This document shows positions 36,265-46,312 of a stretch of 64,000 bases of DNA, one piece after another. The first letter of the stretch is position 1; every line of letters starts with the position of its first letter. Under the pieces are notes generated by a model. The model saw only the letters and a program-made list of their open reading frames with translations. It searched no databases and was not told the origin of the DNA. The stretch is from Arthonia radiata (lineage: Eukaryota; Ascomycota; Arthoniomycetes; Arthoniales; Arthoniaceae): assembly GCA_002989075.1 (NCBI GenBank), contig PSQN01000005.1:930001-994000 (forward strand), read 5' to 3'. The position numbers and the translations under genes were made by a program.

Positions 36265-38530
36265 CCGACAGATCTTACAGACCTTAATAGCGATACGTAG
36301 GTAGAGCACACGCTTAGTATATCTATTAAGATCTTAATCGAGAAAATACGGTAGTTAGTAGAAAGACTTCTAAATAGCAAGGTACTAGGACCAAATAGAA
36401 TCTTAAACGAGATTTTAAAAGCTATTCTTCTATTTTGCGAGGTGTACCTTGCGCGCACGGTAGGCGTATACCTAGTATTAGGAGCATAGCCTTAGACCTT
36501 TAATAAAACGATTACAATCGTTCTACGGAAGAAGAGTAAGAAAGACTACGTAGCCGTAGCTAGCTACCGACCGATTGCTCTAGAGAACATAGTAGCGAAG
36601 CTCGCTAAGAAGGCGCTAGCAAACAGGATCTAGAATTGCGCTAAGGCCTACAACCTCTTATCTTAAAACTAGCTAAGAGCGAGGCGGCAGAGATCTATAC
36701 TATCTACAATTAGGCTACTTATCTTATACGTTTAGACTACGTAGCACACGCAACTAGGGTGCGTAGTATCTATACTTAGTCTAAATTAAGCCGGCGCATT
36801 CGATAACGTCTTACATACAAGGCTTATTGCGATTCTTAGGCGGAAGGGCTTTTCTATTTAGGTACAGCAGTACGTCGAAGGCTTCCTTAGCGGTAGACGT
36901 ACGCGACTCGCGCTAGAAGCGCGTATTAGTAGCTAGCTTAATATTTAAAGTAGCATACTATAGAGATTCCCGCTATCTTCTATTCTCTATCTATTCTTTA
37001 TCTCGGCCCTACTAAAAGAGTTCTAGGCGGTAGACAACAATACTCTTAAGTTCGGCTTTATTGACGATATTAACTTTATAGCGTAGGCGTCGACTACGCG
37101 AGACGCATACGGAAAGCTTAGCGAGGCACATACGATCTGCGAGCGCTAGGCGGTCCGACACGGAGCACGATTTACACTAGAAAAGTACTAGCTTATACAC
37201 TTTACTCGTAGTAGGAAGCACTTAACTATAGACCTAGCCTCAACCGTAAAGGTTAGCGGTCGCGACGTACAAGTATAGAACAAGAAAATATATAATTTAG
37301 GCGTCTAGGTAGATCCAAAGCTTAGCTAGAAAGTATAAGTCGAGCATACGACCTACAAGAGGAGCGCAGAATACTCGCATCTTAGTAGAATCGTAGCATT
37401 AACGTAGGGACCCTTAGTATAGAGAACTACTCTACTCTATACAGCGGTTATTCGGCTAGCTATACTATATAGCGTCTAAGAGTAGGGGATAACGACGTCC
37501 TATAGTTCAAGAAAATATACAGAGCGGGCGCTCGCTAGCCGATAGAATTAATATCTTCGCTAGGCTACTAAAGAATACTAACGAACCCCGATACCGATTT
37601 TAAAGAAGAAGACCGAGGTTCTGCTAGTAGACCTATATATAAGATCGTTTTACGTTTAATATACGCTTAGTATACGCTTTACACGCGTTAAAGCTAATAT
37701 AAGTATAGCGCTCGACTAAGTCTAAGCGAGCGCTCGAAAGCCGGGTTAGCTAGTATTAAGACTACATACATACAAAGAGCAATTTAGCGCGTAGGCTACT
37801 ACCCTCTAGAAACGGGTAAGCAGCTTACCTCGATTCGCGAAACTAAAGGTAATTGCTAGAGCTTTTCTCTAAGTAAAGTAGAAACGTTGCTAGACCTCTT
37901 ACAAGTCGAAACGGAGGGCGCGTACCTCTACCGCGTAGACTATACCTTAGTTGCATAATAATCGTACGGTTTACGTACGGCTTATAAAAGTAGAGACTAC
38001 GGCTCTATTTCTCCTCTGTACAGAGGTTCTAGGTCTTAACGCGTAGTTAGCAAAAATTAGGGTCTCTAACATAAACTCGAGCTACGACTACGGCCGGGGT
38101 CGACAGACAGTAAAGTACGTTCTTCTCTTCTATCCTTTCTACGACCGATTAAAGTTGCTAGAAGAGTGCTAAACAGAGAATATATAGCAGCTGCTTACAA
38201 CTCTAGCGCACGCAGCGCGGATAGCGCGCTGGTTTGTCGTATACAGGGCGCTGAGTCAATTCCGTGTTGCCCGAGAGGTCGGTACTAAGTCGACAGACGA
38301 CTGAAGGCCGTTCTAAAGCCTCGAGCAATGGCGATAAGAGGTATAGAAGGTAGATATAGTAAAGGCTAGGGATATCGTTAGAAAGCTAAGAAGACTATAA
38401 AAGCGTAGGGTAGTTGTATATATAGCGCACTAGAGGCGTCTATATCGCAGTAGAGCGAGCTAAGAGTTTTTCTTCTAGAGTTTTTCTCTATTCTAGGTAG
38501 ACCGTCTATGTAGCCCTCCTAGGGACCGGT
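36265..38530 (+). mobile_element. LINE 2 (Tad1-like), 3' part: reverse transcriptase
   Basis: This continues the frame broken at 29339. Reverse transcriptase blocks include SYRPIALENIVAKLAKK, GAFDNVLHTRL and the F-x-DD box FIDDINF at about 37.07 kb, then the thumb and a long C-terminal region. Stops (TAG) replace expected glutamines. It ends near 38.53 kb where Copia-type sequence begins. Confidence 0.85.
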
Positions 38531-39764
38531 ATTGAACGTTAAATTGAATTTAATAATTAATAATAATATACTAATAGTAGCTCTAACCTTAGAAGAGGTT
38601 AGTAAGATAAAGAAACTTCTTAAGTAGAAGTATTAGATATAGAATTTAAGAGAGATTAGTATAATCCTTAGGATTAGAGTTTAGCGCGACCGCAGTAAGC
38701 GGGTAGTTTAAATTAACTAGACTTACTATATCTAGAAGCTGCTAGTAGAGCATACTTAGGGGCCTAAGGAAGCCTAAATCTTAGCTCGAGGATACAAGAA
38801 TTTAGACCTAATTAAGAAGAGAGAGGCTGTAGCTAATATAAAGCAGTACTAAATACTTATTAAAAAGCTAAATTAGCTTATATAAGCTAGTAAGCTAGAT
38901 ATCGTATTTATAATATAAAAGCTTAGTTAATATTACTACAATCTAGTAGGTAAGCATGCTACCGCTATATAGTAGAGGCTATAGTACCTTTGTAGAACTA
39001 TAGTATATAGTATTTAATATAAGATCGGTACTAGCTTAGCGGCAGACTAGCTCTACTACTACTTAGATACAGACTATACTATAAATATTAGAACTAGGCA
39101 ATTAACAATAGGGTATATCTACTTACTAGCTAGGGAAGCAATATTTTAGAATAATAAGCTCTAGAGAAGTATTTCGATCTTAACGACTAAAGCCGAATAT
39201 AGGGCCCTTATCTACGCTAGTAAGGAGCTAATTTAAGTACAGAGCTTATTAGAGTAGCTAAATAAGAATAGTCTAGTATCAAAACTATTTATACTATATA
39301 GAGATAATTAAGGAGCAATTACTTTAGTTAAGAATTCTAAGTTTTACGCTCGTATAAAGTATATTAATATTAGCTTATACTATATTAGAGAGATTACTAA
39401 GGACAGTAAAGTTGTAGTACGATACGTATTTATAAAGAATATAGCGGTAGACTGTCTAACAAAGCCGCTATCTGCTCTAAAATATAAAGTAAATTTAGCC
39501 TAGCTAAGACTATAGGAGTACGCAGCGTTAAAGTAGTAGGAGAAGTATTATAAGTACTCCTCCTACGCTGCAGTAGCAAACTAAGATTCTTAGTTCTACC
39601 GATACTATACTAGGATCAGGGGTCTTATCGCCGTCGATTAGGAGGCAGTGCTAGGCAGCAGTATTAGTAAAGGTAGGATATATAAGGGGTCTCCTAGACA
39701 CTGTAGAATATTAAGGTCGGTAGTAGTAGCAATCGAGCGACAGTATCCGCTATCCCTCACAACA
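38531..39764 (+). mobile_element. Copia-type element, 3' end with LTR
   Basis: The translation shows the end of a Ty1/Copia polyprotein: a short reverse transcriptase tail, then RNase H blocks (YLDTDYTINIRTRQLTIGYIYLL, TKAEYRALIYASKELI, YRDNQGAITLVKN, KYINISLYYIRE). It ends just before a 219-bp LTR at 39546-39764. The 5' two-thirds are missing, lost to truncation at the junction with LINE 2. Confidence 0.85.
39546..39764 (+). repeat. Copia LTR, RIP-mutated copy
   Basis: 219 bp, colinear with the solo LTR at 40294-40512. Most differences are in the first 90 bp and nearly all are C-to-T or G-to-A relative to that copy. The last 120 bp are almost unchanged, so the edge of RIP falls inside this LTR. 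Confidence 0.92.
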
Positions 39765-40293
39765 GAGAGCGACTAGTAAGTATTGAAGATCTTTAATTTG
39801 CCTACAACTACATTTAGGCTAACCTGGACAAGAAAATTGTCAAGACCGCCCTGCCTTTGAGGACAGTCATCTGGGGTGGAGAGGACTGCTGCAAGCTGTC
39901 CAGCGTCGAGGATGGCGCAGCGAGGACCTGCCTAGCGGTCCATTCTGGCGGCTCAAATTAAACCCTCTATTGCCTTGGCAAACACACACTACTTGACCGG
40001 CGACATGGTGCAGGCGATGAAGGCATCTGAGGAGTGTGACTACAACTGCAAGCGCTGCCTCGACCAGTCCGGCACGTTTACGACAAGCTACCGCAATGTT
40101 GGCGTAGGCGACGGCGACTGTGGTCTATATGAAGTCAGCGGACACCGGTCGAGATGCACAAGAGGCGCTAGTAAGTACAGCCTTGGACACTATTTGATAT
40201 AAGGATCACATAGATGTGCAGACCAGTCTACTCAACGCAAGTGACCCAGTTATGATTGGAGCGTGCACCTAGCAGGTAAGATTTGGCGCGAAC
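39765..40293 (+). pseudogene. Fragments of an unknown cysteine-containing gene
   Basis: Balanced-composition DNA right after the RIP edge. A 75-codon frame at 39975-40202 has several cysteines (ECDYNCKRC, GDGDCGLY) and no recognised family. Adjacent frames also look coding-like over short distances, which suggests a gene broken by frameshifts. The solo LTR downstream splits the same stretch. Confidence 0.3.
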
Positions 40294-40512
40294 TGTTGTA
40301 AGTACTCCTCCCACGCTGCGGTGGCAAACCAGGATCCCTGGTTCTGCCGATATTACACTAGGATCAGGGGTCTCATCGCCGTCGATTAGGAGGCAGTGCT
40401 AGGCAGCAGCATTAGTAAAGGTAGGATATATAAGGGGTCTCCTAGACACTGTAGAATATCAAGGTCGGTAGTAGTAGCAATCGAGCAACAGTATCCGCTA
40501 TCCCTCACAACA
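40294..40512 (+). mobile_element. Solo Copia LTR with perfect target duplication
   Basis: 219 bp, from TGTTGTAAG to CACAACA, flanked on both sides by CGAAC (40289-40293 and 40513-40517). It is the clean version of the RIP-mutated LTR 530 bp upstream. No internal sequence is present, as expected after recombination between two LTRs. Confidence 0.95.
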
Positions 40513-41211
40513 CGAACAAACGGACAACTACCGCAGCTACCTCTTGATTGCCATCCCATACGGCTGCCATACTGGAGAATATACCGGTACTAAAAGGATA
40601 GCGGACGGGCTTCAGAATGCTGGACGCACTTCGCGCTACGCGCCACGCGGCCGAGACTAACAAGCTAGACACGCTGGCTGAGACTGTTGGCTACTAGATT
40701 AGCCGCCATAATTTGGGGATTGCTGGGACCAGTAGGGATGACGAAGACAAGGAAGATGACGTTATTGCAAAGGATAGTATGTGGTTCACCAAATTCCATG
40801 TGATGTACTCGCCTTGTCGAAGAAATACTACTGTTACGTGTCTACGGTCGCCTGACCGTTGCGCTTAGAGACCAGCCACCGCCATATTACTATCGTCTCG
40901 ATGACTCTGGTATCTTACCCTTGGCACGTCGGTAGTAAGGCTGCCAAATTCTCTGCCGTCTCGAGGAGGTCTGGTGCCACTGGCTTGACCACTATCTCTC
41001 AGTAACTTGCAGCAACAATTGATCTTTCAATGCCTCGTACAATATCTTAAATACAATGTAAGAGCTCGTCAGTCCTTCGTTAGACTCATAGAGAAAAGAA
41101 GGACTACTTAACGCTCTAATCGCCAGTATATACGTAATATGGCTAGGATTCAACTCTCGACTTAAATGTTGTTTGTTACCTTTACCTCCTTCTTACTAGA
41201 CATTGAGCCAA
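40513..41211. other. No supported gene
   Basis: Right after the solo LTR a short open stretch (NYRSYLLIAIPYGCHTGEY) may be the continuation of the broken gene upstream. The rest is the 3' flank of the NLR gene on the other strand. Confidence 0.35.
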
Positions 41212-44200
41212 TTAAGGTACTACCTCATTCCGAATAACAGCGAGCGCGTACTGCGATGCTAGTCGATCTGGGTGGTCTTCTGCAAGTGTCTTCTCTACTG
41301 CGACGACGTGCTCGAGCAGCTCTACTGCCTTCTCGACCTGTCCGTTTGTCCAATACGCTATAGCGAGCTCATGCTGCGATGCTAGTCGATCTGGGTGGTC
41401 TTCTGTAAGTGTCTTCTTTCGTCTTGCGACGATGTACTTGAGCAGCTCTACTGCCTCGCCGACCTGTCCGTTTGCCCGATACGCTACAGCGAGCGCGTGC
41501 TGCGATGCTAGTCGATCTGGGTGGTCTTCTGTAAGTGTCTTCTTTCGTCTTGCGACGACGTACTCGAGGAGCTCTACTGCCTCGCCGACCTGTCCGTTTG
41601 CCTGATACGCTATAGCGAGCGCGTGCTGCGATGCTAGTCGATCTGGGTGGTCTTCTGCAAGTGTCTTCTGTACTGCGACGACCTGCTCGAGCAGCTCTAC
41701 TGCCTTCCCGACCTGTCCGTTTGTCCGATACGCTATAGCGAGCGCGTGCTGCGATGCTAGTCGATTTGGGTGGTCTTCTGCAAGTGTCTTCTTTCGTCTT
41801 GCGACGACGGACACGAGCAGCTCTACTGCCTTCCCGACCTGTCCGTTTGTCCGATACGCTATAGCGAGCGCGTGCTGCGATGCTAGTCGATCTGGGTGGT
41901 CTTGCTCTAAAGCGGCCATATACCAGGTAGAAGCCACTAGCAGCCACTGGACAGCTTCTTTGTTCCGCCCATCAGTTCGAAGGCACATTCCAAGCTTTTT
42001 GCAAAGTCGATATTTCTCCTCGATGTCGGGACTACCACTATCTTGAAGGAGCCGAATAGCGTGCGGTATATATTCTCTCCACCGTGCGCGATCCTCGTAT
42101 GCGCCCATTGGGAATATATCTTCGAGGTGCAGTAATACTCTCTTACTCGCGCCTATCCTTATTCCACGTAGTTGAGACCACAGTCTAGCTCCCAAATGTA
42201 CAAGTCTATGCATATTAAAGAGGTTGCTAGTACCCTCTCTATTCATGAATGCGTACGAACAAAGCGTGCCAATTGCCCTTTCTGTCAGCTCGTTTGAGGC
42301 CTCTTCTTGTACAGGTGGAAAAATTGATCGTGGAATTAATTTTGGCTCTAGCTTCGAGATAATGACGAGTAGGTTGGCGGCGTTGGCGTCATGTTCCTCG
42401 ACCTGGTTCATAGAAACGAGCCATGTCGTCGCGACTGCATTTACTGAACCTGAGTGTCGCGTGTCGTCATCGAACTCCCGGCTTAGAAGACTGATCGTGT
42501 CCCCTTCTGTACCTCGGAGAAGCCGCAGATATTCTGATACTGACAGGTGGGGGTTGACATTCAGATACGCTGTCGCTTGTGCGATAGCAAGGGGAAGATA
42601 CGTCAATTCTTCGAGGAGCTCGTTGACAGACGCGGTATCGTTTAGGAGTGACTTTTCAATCAGCGGCCCTCCAAAAAACGTCTGTGCCTCTAGAGGAGGC
42701 ATCTGGTGTAATTTCAAAACGTTGTTCTGCGCAAGCGCAATTGCCGCCCGGCGGTGGCGGGCGGTGAACAAAATCAGGCCATTGTCTCGGGGGAGGTAGG
42801 TCTTGATGCTCTCCGCAAGCTCTCCTTGTCGGCCATGTACAAAGCCTTCATTATCAGCATTGTCTACGACAAGGAGCCATTTTCCGGACGCCTCAGAACT
42901 TAAATACCGTCGTACCGAGTGTTTGAGGTCTTCTTTCTCTGCGCTCTTTTCAACAGAGCACTGTGTAGCTATGTCCTGATATGCCTGCTCAACAGTCTCA
43001 GCGCTCACTGCTGAAACCCAAAAGATCGAATAGTCTGGCTGAGAATTTTTGACTTTGTAGGCGAACTCTAGAGCGACCTGCGTCTTTCCAATGCCGCCCA
43101 GGCCATCAATTGCAAGCTTCGTGCAATCTTGGTGAAAGAAAAACTTCTTCTGTAGTTCGTTGAGGAACTCTTCTCGGCCAACAAATCGACGATTGGGTGG
43201 CGGAATGCAGTAGTAGGGGCGCGCTGGCGTAGGGCGCTTAGAAGGACCTGCGGCCACGTCAAATAACTTGTACGACTTTGAACGCTAAACAGATGTCGGT
43301 TGGCTACCTAGTTGTGATGTGCCTAGCTCTTGAATTTCTGGCGTTTGCGTCGCTACACGTTGATGTAGAAGCGATGCACAACGAGCTACATCATTTCCCG
43401 TACGCGTATCATTTAGGTAGTGGTTGGCGAGGCCGCGCATCTTCTCTAAAGCGCTAAAGTCATCAAGTTCCAGTGACTGCATGCCCTGTGGAACATTAAA
43501 TCGAAAATAGCGATCATTATTGAGGAGGTCCTGCCCCTGCGATCCGCGCTCAAAAGAGCGTGCAATGTCTTCGGAGTCGGTCATCATTTTGACGCATTGC
43601 TCTAAGAGGAATGGAAGGCTAGCACGGACATCTTCGATGAGAGGAACTCCGGTGCCTATACTCAGGACACATGCCAGAGGTTTGTTCTTTGATGAGTGCT
43701 CCCGGTACGCCTCCGCGAGCGCTTCACGGATGGGATTGTTCGCCCTCAAGCCGCCGTCGACCCACTGCTCACCTCCTGCTTTGAAGGTAACGTGCTTAAA
43801 ATACACAGGAGCAGCGGCTGTGGCGGTAGCAGCTTCAGCGATGGTACAGTCGTAGTTGTCTTCTGTTTCGACATTGGTGGTGTACGTGCGCAGTAAGTCT
43901 CCTTTGGACGTCTTGCGACGTGTCACGCATACGGCACTGGAGCAGGGTTAATGTATCATAATCTTAAGTTGAAGCAATTGTTGAGCACTTACACTCGGCA
44001 CTTTGGCTGACCAGGTTCTACGAAACGCTCGTGTGGAGCACAATCTTTGCGGGATCGTAAAAGCTCCTCGATCGATAAATGTAGTTTCTTTATCGAGTAC
44101 AGCGGGGAGTTGAGCACCACGTTGGCTAATTGCCTTGACTTCCCACCAACAGGCTTACTACCGAACACCGCACTGCCAATTTCGGAATATTGCTCAAGGC

Positions 44201-44429
44201 ATTCGTCGAGGCTCATTTGTAATCTGCCCAGCATGACAGCGATAAGGCCGCCTGTTGAGGTTCCTACAATGAAGTCAAACACGTCACATGGTGCTGGTTC
44301 AGTTGCCAGTTCCGCCTTGTCCTGTAATGTCCTAAAGATGCGCTTCAAGACGAGTAGGGTCGTGTAGCCTTTGATGCCGCCACCGTCAAGGCTGAGCACA
44401 TTGATTCCCTGTCGAGCTGGTAAGGCCAT
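41212..44429 (-). CDS. NLR-type receptor: patatin / NB-ARC / TPR (PLP-1-like)
   Basis: Exon 1 (44429-43993) and exon 2 (from 43936; 56-bp intron, phases match) encode a patatin-like phospholipase: DGGGIKGY (15-22), GTSTG with Ser58, and DGG with Asp206. After a TAG at 43287-43285 the same frame continues for 680 codons. It holds FVGREEFL, P-loop GLGGIGKT, Walker B WLLVVDNAD, YLPLAIA, an MHRLVH motif and about 5.5 near-identical 41-42-residue TPRs. The NB-ARC part has no ATG before its P-loop, so it is not a separate gene. Either the TAG is an intron acceptor (ATCTGTTTAG; phase-0 GTAGC- donors 72 or 105 bp upstream) or the gene has a nonsense codon. This architecture matches Neurospora PLP-1, which triggers germling death on SEC-9 mismatch. 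No SEC-9 homologue is seen here. Confidence 0.88.
41215..41900 (-). repeat. TPR-coding tandem repeat array
   Basis: Five complete units and one partial unit of 123 or 126 bp encode DHPDRLASQHALAIAY-x2-NGQVGKAVELLE- and so on. The units are almost identical in DNA. Variation is limited to a few codons, including the pair after AIAY (RT, QA, RA, WT), the residues after VELL, and the choice of ARRKKTLTE or AVQKTLAE. Confidence 0.93.
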
Positions 44430-46024
44430 TGAGTGAAGCGAAGTGGAACAAGATGGATGCGATTACTGAGGAGAGTTTACAAGAAGAGTATAGCATCGTC
44501 CAGCTTCTCGTTAACAGTGTGTGCCAAGCCTGTGCTGTGCAGACCAAGCGCCAAATGAAGCTGCGTTATTGGAGCGAATCGACTGCCTCGCTGCCTTGCT
44601 GAGCCCCTACCATAGCCTCCTCATTCGGTACAAACGCCGTATGTCTTTGTAAGGGTTGCACACGAAAACGGCGCCCGCCATCTCCAATAGCGGCTTATTC
44701 CCGAGATCGTAGTCTCTAGTAAAAAGTCGCTCTACGATCTGAGATCACGTCAGTCACAACGACATTATTTGACTGTACACTAATCGATTGAGACCGCAAC
44801 AGTATTAAAATATTATCCCAGAAACGATGATGGAACTCCAGCTAAGTTGGTCTGTGAGCGGCACCTGTGAGGAGAATTACGAAGACTGCGGGAGACGGGA
44901 AGGCCGTTTGTGAGAAGATCTTTTGTGAAGTTTGCTAAACCATATACCCAAGCGCTCTCGAGACCCGAACGATTGATGCGCGTTGGTCAAGGCCGTGGGC
45001 AGAATGCGAGCAGTCATGTGGCTGAATGGCAATTGCCTGATTGCCGACTCGCACTTTCGTCCAACCTTTCAGGCAACAGAGCGGCAATCTGGGCGCATAC
45101 ACCCACGAATGAAGAAAGAGTATCTTATCAACCAATTTCGCGAAGCGATCCCCGCATCTATCTGTGATTGGAGGATACGGGGATACACGTGGACTGCGTA
45201 GTCGAGATCATGATGCGGTGCCATGAATACTTTCAAAGAAGCCTTGTACTTTCAACCAGGCTGGGTAGCCCGAGAAAAAAGAAAAAGCCATCAAAAGTTG
45301 CGCGAGTTTGGCCCCGGGAAGAGAGAGATGCGCGGACAGCGCCGCGATGTGCAATGCAGGCCACCGACGCACACGTAACGCCTGCATGATCGCGTACGTG
45401 CCCGCTATAGGAGACGTCAGTGAATGTGTGCACGCGCAAGGTGAGGGAGTGAAGGAACAGGATGAAAAATGGGAGAGGTAGAAAAAAGATCCGCAATGGG
45501 AAAATACGTGACGAAAAGCGTAGCAAGGTAGGCATGATAGTACGCAGTAAGCTACAGCAATGATTAACGGCCTGCACGAGCTCAAGCTAATTAAGGCTGA
45601 ATCATTGTGCGAATCTTCTTCATTCCTCGTATGGCAACCTGAGCTTGAACAATCATCCGCGCAATCGGCCAGCGGCGCAGTGCCGGTTGGCTGACAGCCG
45701 TGCTTGCGGAGGCCAGGCGAGCGACTGATCGCACATCGGCGATCCGGAATCTAATTTACTCATCGTTCACACGGTAATAATCTGCCTTCAGTGGCGGTCG
45801 CCCTCAATGTGACACACAAGGCATGATCGGCATCTGTACTTGCCAACTTCCTGGCTCGTAGACGGTCACCTGGTCACCTCGAGCCTGGATCGCGACATAC
45901 CTAATTGGTATAAAAGCCTTGCGGCCCCAGAATAGACGGAAAGAATGTGCACGGCTCTCAGAGATCACCTCTTGCCTGTAAGATTGCTCATCCGTCTCCC
46001 CAGACTTCTCTTCACTGACCACAT
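44430..46024. other. Intergenic between the two NLR genes, no supported gene
   Basis: Upstream region of the patatin NLR. Frames of 65-125 codons occur on both strands without a domain. A TATA-like site lies at 45909 ahead of the short ORF at 46040. Confidence 0.45.
45909..45916 (+). promoter_or_regulatory. TATA-like box upstream of short ORF copy 2
   Basis: TATAAAAG in GC-balanced DNA, 124 bp before the ATG at 46040. The left copy of the repeat has no equivalent, so if either ORF is transcribed from its own promoter, this is the better candidate. Confidence 0.35.
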
Positions 46025-46106
46025 AACAGTTTACCAGAGATGACCGTGGATTGGCGCACATACGCCCCGCTCTTCAATTTTTGGAACCCATTCTGGTCAC
46101 CGACCA
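46025..46106 (+). repeat. 82-bp perfect repeat, copy 2 (partner 13331-13412)
   Basis: Identical over 82 bp to copy 1 and in the same orientation. Weaker similarity runs from TCACCTCTTGCCTGTA (45965) to about 46163. Confidence 0.9.
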
Positions 46107-46312
46107 GGTTTTTTTCTTTGCATTACTGGCTGCCTGGCAGCTGGTGTGTGAGGAAGAAATGCGATTCTCTCTGGCTACTGGCGAGAAATTTCAAGATCAT
46201 TCATTGGTCCGTCAAGTTGCCGGCTCGTCAGCTCTGTGATATTCTATCAACTAGTCCGGCGCTTGCAACTTGTTGCTCTGGCTCCACTCAGGCGATATCC
46301 ACCGTGGCTTGA
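46040..46312 (+). CDS. Short ORF with repeated N-terminus (MTVDWRTYAPLF-), copy 2
   Basis: A 90-aa frame sharing its first 22 codons exactly with the 13346 ORF. After the shared part an indel changes the frame, so the rest (tryptophan, lysine and cysteine-rich, no domain) is unrelated in sequence to the C-terminus of copy 1. If the peptide is functional, only the shared N-terminus is likely to matter. The ORF sits between the two NLR genes on the opposite strand. Confidence 0.35.
   Translation: MTVDWRTYAPLFNFWNPFWSPTRFFSLHYWLPGSWCVRKKCDSLWLLARNFKIIHWSVKLPARQLCDILSTSPALATCCSGSTQAISTVA

Larger units (their letters stand above)
18880..39640. other. RIP-mutated AT-rich retrotransposon island
   Basis: Base composition changes abruptly near 18.88 kb and back near 39.64 kb. 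In the oldest parts CA and TG dinucleotides are almost absent while CG and TA remain. Coding relics are full of TAG and TAA where glutamine codons are expected. This is the pattern of repeat-induced point mutation acting on CpA. All recognisable content is retrotransposon, described in separate entries. Confidence 0.93.

Noticed and set aside
41369-41947. 192-codon arginine-rich frame in the TPR array
   Set aside because: Shadow frame of the tandem repeats. Its repetitiveness only mirrors the TPR DNA.
42224-42799. 191-codon plus-strand frame opposite the patatin/NB-ARC NLR
   Set aside because: It is antisense to clearly coding NB-ARC sequence and has no domain; long antisense frames are expected here.
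41212-43257. NB-ARC/TPR part as an independent gene
   Set aside because: The frame opens with GTG and has no ATG until about residue 186, after the P-loop, and it is in frame with the patatin exon upstream.
13331-46106. Calling a confirmed Starship element
   Set aside because: The repeats are too long for ordinary target duplications, the right end lacks other diagnostic features, and the DUF3435 protein may be a non-mobile zinc-finger type. Kept as a hypothesis only.
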